Shown: positions 9,951 through 18,740 of the stretch, in pieces
Position numbering within the stretch: the first letter of the stretch is position 1
Layout of the letters: each line of letters starts with the position of its first letter
Source of the DNA: Okapia johnstoni
Lineage: Eukaryota > Chordata > Mammalia > Artiodactyla > Giraffidae
DNA length: 64,000 bases
Assembly (NCBI GenBank): GCA_024291935.2
Contig: CM044317.1
Location: forward strand, 65,648,730 to 65,712,729
Direction of reading: 5' to 3'
The notes under the pieces: model-generated
What the model saw: the letters and a program-made list of their open reading frames with translations, nothing else
What the model was told of the DNA's origin: nothing
Databases searched by the model: none
Translations under genes and position numbers: made by a program

Positions 9951-11229
9951 ACTGGTGCCACCTGTTACAAGGTGCTAAATGAAACTTAGCAAGAGATAGT
10001 TCAGAACTCCAGGGTTAGCAAAATGAGGATATGTTTCTACCTCTAGATCTGAAGTGGCAACAAGGTGGTGGTTTCAAGCCCTGGGAAAGGGTAGCCATAT
10101 GCAGAAGCATTCCTGACCAAGGCAGCCAATACAGGGACACTAGGATGTAGATTAGGAGAGACAACAACCTCAGCTTTACTTCCCTCTTGTCCTCCAAGCT
10201 CCTGCCTGTGCTCCCCCTTGGGTAACCTCCCAACTAGAAGTCAGAAAGCAAGGGAGCCTATTGATGAAGAACGGCTTCTCATTGCGCAGAGCATGATGGA
10301 GGGAGGAGAATGAATCTGGATGATAAATAGAAAATACAGAACAGATGTTCTAGGAAAACAAACAAAATGAAACAAAACCCAAAAAACCAACAATCCAGAG
10401 TTTGTCTGAGTGAACCTCATAAGAAATTCTTTACATAATGAACTGTTGGTTCAAGTCAATAAGAATCGGAGGATTGGTTGACACAAAATCTTCCAAATGA
10501 AGGAGAAACCTGATCAATCAAAGTTTGGGGATGTTCCAAGTAGTGAAAGTATCTTTGGACACAGCTAATATTATGGGAGAAAAAAAATAAGCTGTAGTAA
10601 CAACAAAAAAAGCAGTATATGGAGTATCATTAACATAAATACTGAACAAAAAAATTATCAACTTAGGGATAAAAATCCCCTGGAATAGCAAAAATGCTAT
10701 ACTTTACAAGTAAATGTTGCGTGGGGGTCAGTGAAAGAGCTAAAAAAGCTGGTAAAATTATAGTAAAGAGAGTACAGAAACTGAAGAGAATAAAATGATG
10801 ATAATTTAAAAAATTATAATGTAGGAGAGGTTTATACATTACATACATTTTGGTATAGTCATGAAAAAATGTATAAAAGTGAAAGTTTGAAAATGAGATT
10901 TGAAGTTATAAGTTAGAATTTTGTTATTCGTGATTATTTAAAGCTAAATTTAATAATTTTGCAATTTTCTTGTCTGCTTTTTTGCATGTTGCATTTTAAA
11001 CATCAATGATGTTTAATTCTTTCAAAACACATTTTTGTGAACTACTTAAGAATGAGGTCATGTTATAAATTTCAGAATATAGTAGCCTGCCAAAGTTTTC
11101 AAATAATTGTTTTAAGTGGTAGTATTAATATTACCATTGGAAAAGACAATATGACTGCTTTGGAAAAATAGCATTTCCTTCAAAGGTTAAAAACATTGAC
11201 AGTCCCTGAGACTCCATAGGAATTCATCT
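9951..11229. other. Unresolved AT-rich DNA
   Basis: No recognisable repeat family or exon. Several short open frames on the minus strand look like chance. Confidence 0.4.
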
Positions 11230-11835
11230 TTAAGATGCAGTCCACATAAAAATTTTACATATTGCCTGATGGCAGAGAGATAAATGGTTGTCAAGAAATG
11301 GAAAATGCTCCTTTCTGAGTCTGAGTGGCAATTTTCCCATAGCTCTGTCACATGGATAAAGTACTTGCCTTTCTGAAGCAGGTTGCCTGAAGGGAAGGAA
11401 GGAATGGCCAAGATGGATGAGATAAATCAAACGAATATTTATTTTCTGAGGTACTCTATTAACATTTTGGAGTGGGTCTGCCAGAACCTTTCTTCCATTA
11501 TCATTATGTGGATGACATAATGAAGACATTTTGTAAGTTAACAGAGGTGGAGAAGAGAGACACTCTGCAGAAGCATCTTTGGCAAAAATGAAGGGGTCTT
11601 TGAGACTCTGCCTGTGTCTGTTGCTCTTCTTTTGCCTGATCCTATCCTGTGTGTGTCTGAAATTTGTCCACCATTCTTTCCTTTTGTTTACAGCTAGATG
11701 AAGAAAACTTGGAATGTATGATGTGTCATATTTACCTTTTAATAATAGAGCTAATGTGTGGTTAACTGAAACACCAATTTCAGCAGTAAAATTATTACAT
11801 ATATTAGAGAGAGAGAGGAGAGACAGAGAGACCAA
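11230..11835 (-). CDS. Orphan 201-codon ORF, function unknown (probably non-coding)
   Basis: This is the longest open frame in the window outside the BovB element: 606 bp without a stop on the minus strand. The predicted protein is basic and His/Asn/Ser-rich, with no signal peptide, transmembrane segment, zinc-finger pattern or domain I recognise. With roughly 38% GC I estimate about a 1% chance of an open run this long in the window, so it is notable but not proof. On the opposite strand, a good acceptor (CCTTTTGTTTACAG, near 11691) lies within it. No promoter or splice structure supports minus-strand transcription. Confidence 0.12.
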   Translation of the reverse strand: MVSLSLLSLSNICNNFTAEIGVSVNHTLALLLKGKYDTSYIPSFLHLAVNKRKEWWTNFRHTQDRIRQKKSNRHRQSLKDPFIFAKDASAECLSSPPLLTYKMSSLCHPHNDNGRKVLADPLQNVNRVPQKINIRLIYLIHLGHSFLPFRQPASERQVLYPCDRAMGKLPLRLRKEHFPFLDNHLSLCHQAICKIFMWTAS

Positions 11836-12048
11836 AAGAGAAGACTTGTTAGTATAAGTTGTAACCTAAAACTTCAAAAGCGCTTTTAATTAGCCAGGCA
11901 CGGTGTGTGTTTCCGTTTTATCCTTTTAATTTCTTGTGTATTAAAGAATATTTCCAAGTCTGGCTGAGTGTCCTTCTCATATTCAGGAAAAGAATGCTTA
12001 GGGCAGATAATGTTGCAAGGTATGTGATTGATAAATTTGTTAGTATAT

Positions 12049-12153
12049 GCTGCTGCTGCTGCTGCTGCTAAGTCGCTTCAGTTGTGTCCGACTCTGTGCG
12101 ACCCCATAGATGGCAGCCCACCAGGTTCCCCCGTCCCTGGCATTCTCCAGGCA
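12049..12153 (-). mobile_element. BOV-A SINE monomer, antisense, truncated
   Basis: (TGC)n, the antisense tail, leads into AAGTCGCTTCAGTTGTGTCC and CTGTGCGACCCCATAGATGG. The copy stops at TTCTCCAGGCA. AGTATAT at 12042-12048 and 12154-12160 is a short likely target-site duplication, so the element is 5'-truncated. Confidence 0.88.
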
Positions 12154-12495
12154 AGTATATAGTTTAATTCAAACTTAGGTAATTTCCCCCTCATCTGTCC
12201 CACGTACTAACCCTCTGATATTAGTATAAGATATGAGGTAATCTTGAGCCTGCATGTTATTTCCTTGCAAATGCAGTTATTATATCTTGAAGGTACACAG
12301 AGCATCTAAAGATATCTCATGCAAAATGCGCTAATAAAATGAGCAATAGCACATGTGTACATGCATCGGCATCTTTCCTTGTCCACTGTGTTCTTTTGGT
12401 CCAATCGTCAGATCTGCATAAGTGTGAGAGATCTTAGAGGCCCATTAATCCCACTCTCCAGAGATAAAATCTTTTATTTGTAAAATGTTTATCTT
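12154..12495. other. Unresolved DNA
   Basis: The stretch at 12425-12490 (TCTTAGAGGCCCATTAATCC) vaguely resembles the 'gaggtcatctagtccaa' words of L3/MIR3 elements. This is too weak to call. Confidence 0.35.
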
Positions 12496-12499
12496 TCCA

Positions 12500-13015
12500 G
12501 CCTTCTTCAGTGCACATTGAAATATGTATATTTTCTATATTATGCATACTGAACTGTAATCTGCACTTAGTATATGATAAACCAATACCTAGCAATTATC
12601 TGATCCTTCCTAACGGTTGTATAGTATTCTGTTGTATGCATAACTCTAATTTATTTCAAAAACTTTATTGACAGCATTTACATTATTTCAGATTTTACCA
12701 GTGAAACAAATGCCCCCAACACCTCAGTGAACTCACAGTGACATGTAGCTTTGCATTTTTGGCGGGGCTTGTTTCTGTACCTAAATCTAGAATGTGGGAT
12801 TGTGGTGACAATAAACAGATTGTTGGGGTGGGTGCATTGCAATGTGACCATCCAAAATCTTGTGCAGTTTGTATTCCGAGTGTAAAAATTCTATTTCCTC
12901 ATGCATTCTGTATTGGAATATGTAGCTCTTCTTAATGTTGATAGGAATAATAGGTAGAAAGTGGTATTTTATGGTTTTGTTATATTTCAACTAGTTGAAA
13001 AGTTGAGTAAAATTT
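12500..13015 (-). mobile_element. Old L1 LINE remnant, antisense
   Basis: Ordered words match an antisense ancient L1 3' region: GGTTGTATAGTATTCTGTTG, 'aatttatttcaaaaactttattgacagcatttacattatttcag', and later 'tgattgtattccgagtg...atttcctcatgcattctgtattgg'. Divergence is large. Confidence 0.5.
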
Positions 13016-13029
13016 AACTTTTGAAAAAG

Positions 13030-13250
13030 TTAATGCTATTTGCAACAACATGGATGAACCTTGAGGGTATTATGCAAGTGAAATGTCAGACAGAGAAAGA
13101 TAAATACTGCATGATTTCACTCATATGAGGAATCTGAAAAAACAAAACAAGCAAAAAATCCAAAATAAATAAACAAATCAAATAAAAAACAAACACATAG
13201 AAGAAGGGGGGTAGGGAGAGGGCAAAATAGGTAAAGGGGATCAATTGTAT
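13030..13250 (+). mobile_element. L1 LINE 3' fragment, sense
   Basis: ATTTGCAACAACATGGATGA with 'accttgagggtattatgcaagtgaaatgtcagacagagaaagataaatactgcatgatttcactcatatgaggaatct' follows the L1 3' end in order. It then runs into A-rich sequence containing an AGAAGGGGGGTAGGG purine block. Confidence 0.75.
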
Positions 13251-13251
13251 G

Positions 13252-14012
13252 ATTGTTATTGTTCAGTTGCTCAGTCATGTCTGACTCTTTGGGATTCCAT
13301 GGATTGCAGCATGCCAGGCTTCCCTGTCCTTCTCTATCTCCCGGAGTTTGCTCAAACTCATGTCCATTAAGTAGATGGTGCCATCCAACCATCTCGACCT
13401 CTGTCACCCCCTTTTCCTCCTGCCTTTAGTCTTTCGCAGCATCAGGGTCTTTTCCAGTAAGTCAGCTCTTTGCATCAGGTGGCCAAAGTATTGGAGCTTC
13501 AGCTTCAGCATCAGTACTTCCAATGGATATTCAGGGTTGATTTCCTTTAGGATTGACTGGTTTGATCTCCTGGCAGTCCAATGGCTCTCAGTAGTCTCCT
13601 CTAGCACCACAGTTTGAAAGCATCAATTCTTCAGTGCTCAGCCTTCTTTATGGTCCAACTCTCACATCTATACATGATGATTACTGGAAAAACCATAGCT
13701 TTGATTAGACAGACCTTTGTCAGCAGAAGTGATGTCTCTGCTTTTTAATATGCTTGTCTAGGTTTGTCATAGTTTTTCTTCCAAAGAAAAAGCGTCTTTT
13801 AATTTCACAGCTGCAGTCACCATCTACAGTGATTCTGGAGTCCAAGAAAATAAAAAGTCTGTCACTGTTTCCATTTTTTTCCCATCTATTTGCCATGAAG
13901 TGATGGGACCAGATGCCATGATCTTAGTTTTTTGAATGTTGAGTTTTAAGCCAGCTTTTTCACTGTATGATGACGGTTTTAAACCAGCTTTTTCAACTCT
14001 ATGATGACAGAT
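13252..14012 (-). mobile_element. BovB LINE 3' fragment, antisense
   Basis: Read on the minus strand this is the C-terminal part of the BovB reverse transcriptase ORF plus the short 3' end. The plus strand opens with the antisense BovB tail (GTTGCTCAGTCATGTCTGAC). The minus strand encodes recognisable BovB peptides (for example LKLNIQKTKIMASGPITSWQ and a TARRSNQSILKEI block) in several frames. The endonuclease and catalytic RT motifs are missing (5' truncation). The 13943-14008 segment carries a tandem duplication. It shares homology with the plus-strand BovB at 21825-23713. Confidence 0.9.
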
Positions 14013-14084
14013 GGAAATTGAACATTTCACAGTAAGCATTCTATAGTATTTGCTTCTATCATGTTTAAAAACCAATTTAAGTAA

Positions 14085-14197
14085 ATAAATAAATACATTA
14101 ATAAATAATAAGGCCCCAGAGTCACTGACCCTTTGCCTGAGTCTCGTGTAGCAGCTCAAAACCAAACAAACAAACAAACAAAAAACAAAAAAAAACT
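14085..14197. repeat. A-rich simple repeats (AATA)n and (AAAC)n
   Basis: AAATAAATAAAT units lie near 14085-14110 and CAAACAAACAAACAAAC units at 14160-14197. A short non-simple piece lies between them. They may be tails of degenerate retroelements. Confidence 0.7.
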
Positions 14198-15287
14198 AAT
14201 AAAAGGAAAAAAATTTACAGGATACATTCATTTTCCTCATTATTTGGTGCAGATGTTAAATGTTACCATTTTTCTCTCTCTCGTGCCACTTTAGGAAACC
14301 TCTGTGTTTTCCAGTGCTCTTCCTGTAATGTTGTGACTGGAGTCACTGATCCTTATTGTAATTTGTGTGGACGCCTCTCTTTCTGGAAGAGTGCATTTCT
14401 CTTTGCAGCATGAACTGAGAGGGATGGTTCTCTGTCCTTTGATGAGATTGATGCTGATCCTGACACGACTCACTAAGTGGATCCTATTTCTTTCTAACTT
14501 AATGGTGATTTTTGCAGCTTCGAAAATAGCTTCTATTTGGGATTTGCCTATTACTTACGGGTTTATTTTTTCTCGAACAATTTCCTTTGTACGGCAGTGT
14601 ATATGACTTCTGCCTGTATAAATTACAGCAATGGATCAGAATTTTAGTATGGATCAGAGCGTAAATGTCCAAAGTCAATAGTCATTAGACATTAATAGCT
14701 ATTAAAATTTCCAGCAGACACATTATTTCTCTGTGTTCAAACTTGGACTTCACAGTAATTATAGAATACTTTTTTGCTTGTTTTATTTAAGAAATGCATT
14801 GAACTTTATGAGTCTAGTAAAAGGAATGCACTAGAGATATAAAACATTGTATATTAACATTTCCATAATATAATAGTATATACTGGGATAGCAAAAAGAG
14901 GCATTTGTTCTATTTTGTGTGAGATTGATACTATGACATATGTGCATGGGAAGAATTGATGAGAAAAGGGACTGCAAGTAAAATTTTTCATATCAGTTAT
15001 GCCTAAGACCTTGAGAATATGATTACCCAGAACAAGAATATTTGAGTTATTGTCACACAATGGTTTCTAAGATCTTAACCTATGAGCAATTTAACCTCTT
15101 GAAACAAAGGTTACTTACTCTGGAAAAATAAGATAATAATATTATTCCTGCTGCACATACAAAGCAATGTATTTGTAATAAAACAAATCTATACTTGACA
15201 TGAAATCAAATATGCATTTAATGTTGCCTTTTTCTAATTTTTATTATTGCCTAAATCCTATGTTTTTGCTGCTAATGGAAAAGGTTA
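14198..15287. other. Unresolved DNA
   Basis: A good acceptor-like tract ending CCACTTTAG occurs near 14294, but no matching donor is convincing. No other feature is recognised. Confidence 0.4.
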
Positions 15288-15289
15288 TG

Positions 15290-15458
15290 AATTTTATTTT
15301 ATTTATTTATCTGGCTACAACAGGTCTTAGTTGCAGTATGTAGACACTTTGACCTTCACTGAAGCATGTGGTGTATAGTTCCCTGACCCGAGATTAAACC
15401 TGTGTCCCCTGCATTGGAAATGTGGAGTCTTAACCACTGGACCACCAGGGAATTGCCA
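15290..15458 (-). mobile_element. CHR-type SINE, antisense
   Basis: A T-rich edge, then CTTAGTTGCAGTATGTAGAC, a box-B complement TTCCCTGACCCGAGATTAAA, and the head complement TTAACCACTGGACCACCAGG. Similar words (GTTATGAATTTTA before, GTTAGAAATTTTA after) are a probable aged target-site duplication. Confidence 0.8.
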
Positions 15459-15734
15459 GGGTTAGAAATTTTAAATGGCCATTTTGATGCTTCATACTAA
15501 TTGCATATATTGTTCAACTGCATAGTTTACGTGCTCATCTTTTAAAAACAACATAACTTTCTATAGAGAGAAATAGGAATATAATCGAGGGGGTAAGTCC
15601 AGGCAAATATGCCTCTATTGTACTTTCTTCTCACTTTGCATTCATCTTTTCTATATTCTGGATCTGATTTTAAATGTAGTGCCAAACTTATGTATTAAAC
15701 TAGTATATGAGACTCTGCATTTGACACTTTTAGA

Positions 15735-15850
15735 TAAAACAATTTCTAGTTTATAGATGAGGAAACAGAATCACAGAGGAGTTGAATGACTTGCTGAAGC
15801 TCATACAGTTAGTAAGTCAGACACCCAGAGTTCTTTGGTATCCAAACATT
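15735..15850 (-). mobile_element. MIR SINE fragment, antisense
   Basis: TTTATAGATGAGGAAACAGA and 'gttgaatgacttgctgaagctcatacagttagtaagtcag' are the antisense MIR core and tRNA-flank words. Confidence 0.7.
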
Positions 15851-15924
15851 GTTCCTAACCTCCTTGTCTCCTAGGGCACTTGTGTTGGCATACCCATATC
15901 GTGTAACTTTTGTATTTCATGAGT

Positions 15925-16085
15925 ACTGGCTGAAAGTGGTAGAAAGTGTGTTGTACTGAAAGTCTGGAATCTGGGGTTCTAGGTCAACTTTTTCATCTTA
16001 TTAACTCTATGATCTTAAGTTAGGATTTAAATATCCCCTGAACTTCCAGTTCATACTTTGGAGAACGAAGCTAATAACACTATCT
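15925..16085 (+). mobile_element. MIR SINE, sense
   Basis: GGTAGAAAGTGTGTTGTACT, 'gtctggaatctggggttctaggtcaac' and 'ttattaactctatgatctta' follow the sense MIR order (tRNA head to core). It lies opposite in orientation to the MIR 75 bp upstream. Confidence 0.55.
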
Positions 16086-16194
16086 ATTTTTTTCCTACCC
16101 ATTTTAAAGGAATGATATGGGCACAATGAAAATTTTATGTAGATCCTGTAAAGCTTTGTGATAAACTATATTACTGTTCAAAATTTTCACTGTC

Positions 16195-16680
16195 CCTCCC
16201 TATGGAAGGATTTATACTTCCCCTTTTCTGCTGATATCTGATTGAGCATGTGTTTTGCTTTGGCCAACGAAATATGAGCAGAACTGATATGTTTTAAGTG
16301 GAAGTTTTTGATTTCTTTTCCCTGACTCTATTCTCTTTCATTTTTGCTTGCAAACCAGCTGCTTTCTTTGGAGTTCATCTTTTTTTTTTATAATACATTG
16401 TTGAACATAACCAAGAGTAGCCCATACGTAGTATTAAACAGGATCCGATTATTAGAAGTGGAGAAGGAAGTGGCAACCCACTCCAGTATTCTTGCCTGGA
16501 GAATCCCCATGGACAGAGAAGCCTGGCAGGCTTCATTCCACGGAGTCACAAAGAGTCAGACGTGACTGAGTGACTAAGACAATCATTAGAAGATAAAACT
16601 GTGAACTCTGGTAGCAACATGAACTAATGAAAGCAGAAGAAATGGCTTGAGTAAAAGCAGTAGTGTGGTTATTACCTCCT
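16195..16680 (+). mobile_element. MLT1-like LTR, left part, interrupted by a SINE
   Basis: GCTTTGGCCAACGAAATATG followed by AGCAGAACTGATATGTT is the diagnostic start of the MLT1 LTR middle. The sequence continues with 'tttcccctgactct...' and, beyond the SINE, 'gtagcaacatgaactaatgaaagcagaag'. The matching LTR end may be the piece at 18185-18332. Confidence 0.45.
16459..16584 (+). mobile_element. BOV-A SINE monomer, sense, with target-site duplication
   Basis: GGAGAAGGAAGTGGCAACCC to AAAGAGTCAGACGTGACTGA makes a single monomer. ATTAGAAG occurs exactly on both sides (16451-16458 and 16585-16592). It was inserted into the MLT1-like LTR. Confidence 0.9.
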
Positions 16681-16684
16681 TGTT

Positions 16685-16719
16685 GGGCTTCCCTAGTGGC
16701 TCAGAAGGTAAAGAATCTG
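16685..16719 (+). mobile_element. Bov-tA head only (3'-truncated fragment)
   Basis: GGGCTTCCCTAGTGGCTCAG and AAGGTAAAGAATCTG are the first 35 bp of the tRNA-like head; the rest of the SINE is absent. Retrotransposition normally loses the 5' end, so a later deletion is the simplest explanation. Confidence 0.75.
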
Positions 16720-17210
16720 TAAAATCTTCAGGTGACTAAGGTAATAGCCACTAAATTCTTTCAACTGGATAAAATTTCCCAGGGAGATGAGACTAAGATC
16801 ATGGTCTCCTGGAAGCTTGACAAACCTGAACTAAAGTGGAGAAATATTTCAAAAAGAATTGCTATATTGTAGTTCTGGGCACATGATTCTGGTTTCAGTC
16901 AAGTAGAGAAGAAACTATGTTTTATAGACCAGTGTGACCCCAAACTTCACTAGACTCAATTTGCAAAACTTAATATGACTCTTAGGCATCCAATCTTTTA
17001 TGGGTAGAAAACAGGATGTCAAATTTTCTCAGATTCCCAAAAGGTCATTGGTCTAATGTCTTCCTAAACAAGTCAAGGAGATGATGAAAAAATTCTTTCC
17101 AGAGGATTGGGCCAAAAGCTATTGATAACAATGGGATAGAAAGCTATTCCTTCAGGCAGAAATGTGGTTTAATCAAGAAACGTACTCTATTGTATGGTAC
17201 ATACAACATA
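16720..17210. other. Unresolved DNA
   Basis: No recognisable gene or repeat. It may include part of a split MLT1 element. Confidence 0.35.
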
Positions 17211-17214
17211 CTCT

Positions 17215-17605
17215 ATTGGTCTCCTAGGGTTGCTGTAAAAAAAATACTGCAGATTGATGGCTTAAACAACAGAAGTTTATTTTGTCAGAGTTGTGGAGGG
17301 TGAAAGTCTGAGATCAGGGTGCCAGCATGGTTGTTTTGAGTGAGGACTCTTCCTGGCTTGCAGACAGCTGCCTTTTAAACATATAATCACAGTCTTTCTT
17401 TGGTGTGAAAAGAGAGAATAAGCTCATTGGTGTCTCTTCTTGTAAGGATTCTTATCATATTCCATCAAGGTCCTAATCTTATTACATTATTTAGACTTAT
17501 TTATTTCCTTAGAGATCCTATCTCCAAATACAGCCACACTGGAAGGTTAGAGCTTCAACATATGAATTTTGAGGGTACACAAACATTAAGTCCATAATTC
17601 CTACC
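17215..17605. mobile_element. Ancient dispersed mammalian repeat (family not named)
   Basis: The stretch holds a familiar repeated word series: CTCCTAGGGTTGCTGTAAAA, 'ggcttaaacaacagaagtttattttgtcagagttgtggagg', 'cctggcttgcagacagctgcc', and near the end CCTATCTCCAAATACAGCCA with 'gcttcaacatatgaattttgaggg'. I recognise the series as a common old interspersed repeat but am not sure of its class. Confidence 0.55.
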
Positions 17606-18180
17606 TTCACAGTAAGGTCCTTACATTGCCTGTTAACAGGATTTTAGAATTACTATGGGTCAGTTGCCACTGTGTACAGCATTCTTCCTGTTCCTGAGTT
17701 GGTGTGATTATTATGAAGCAGGTTTGCATAGGGAGGGCTGATAAATTGGTTCTTTGGTTCTGTCTGGGTCTTTGGATCAAGAGGATCCACATATGAACCT
17801 AGTGTTGAAACTCTCATGAGAGTATGAGTCTCATGCCTTGATGAAATGATGGGGCCTTTGGGTTCATTTTGGAGATCATTTGGAAATTATATTGTATATA
17901 TGGCAAAGAGGATGTTAAATATTTGTAAATAACAGAGCAGACTGTTAAACCTCATACTGTGGTTTAACTTTTTTCTTTTTTTCTGCCTTCCTTGCAATGT
18001 CCTTTCTTATCATATATCTTCCTATGCGAGGATTATATATTTGAATTCTATCAATGTTAGACTGCAATATGACTTGTTTTGTTTGGCCAAGTAAATGTGA
18101 ACAAAAATAATGTTTGTCACTTTTAGTGAAAATGTTAAGACAGAGTGTGCTCACTATGAGATGAAGTTTACTCCATCACC
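17606..18180. other. Unresolved DNA
   Basis: No recognisable repeat or exon. Confidence 0.4.
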
Positions 18181-18184
18181 CTTA

Positions 18185-18332
18185 GTGTTGTTGAGATGAT
18201 AACATTGAGCAGAACCATGTGGTATGAATAAGAGGAAAAACACAATAAAATAAAACTTCTGTTGCTGTGAGCCATTGAGAGTTTGAGATGGTTTGTTATT
18301 ACATATAACCCAGACTAAGCTAACTGATAGGA
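18185..18332 (+). mobile_element. MLT1-like LTR 3' end, sense
   Basis: AATAAAATAAAACTTCTGTT (polyadenylation hexamer region) with 'gctgtgagccattgagagtttgagatggtttgttattacatataacccagactaagctaactgatag' is a good match to the MLT1 3' edge. Confidence 0.7.
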
Positions 18333-18556
18333 TCCTATGTATATATGGGGAATTAATATCATACTTAGTATGTAAGTTCCAAATTTATTCAAATTGACCA
18401 AAAGATTAAACATGCTGTTTTATTTAATTTACTAGAATCTTGAGGTTAAGGCTGAGCTATAGATAGGCACATTTTCCTATAGAAGATCGGCCCAAAGAAT
18501 AATGGAATCTTTTATTTTACTTCAGTGTTAGTATTATAAGATCCACCAAACTGTTC
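18333..18556. other. Unresolved DNA
   Basis: Nothing recognisable. Confidence 0.4.
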
Positions 18557-18740
18557 TTTTTTGTTTTAACTTTTCATTTTGTATTGGGGTATAGCCAATT
18601 AACAGTGTTGTGATAGTTTCAGGTGGACAGGAAAAGGACTCAGTCATACACATACAAGTATCCATTCTCCTCCCATCCATACTGCCACATAACACTGAGC
18701 AGAGTTCCATGTGCTATACAGTAGGTCCTTGTTGGTTCTT
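18557..18740 (-). mobile_element. L1 LINE 3' UTR fragment, antisense
   Basis: TTTTGTATTGGGGTATAGCC with 'aattaacagtgttgtgatagtttcaggtggacag' and GAGCAGAGTTCCATGTGCTA match the antisense L1 3' UTR also present at 3784-4195. Here it is short and internally deleted. Confidence 0.75.

Noticed and set aside
11692..12019. Plus-strand exon candidate (acceptor TTTGTTTACAG, donor AAG|GTATGT)
   Set aside because: The 328-bp segment has stops in all frames that I checked and no further support; a chance pairing is likely.
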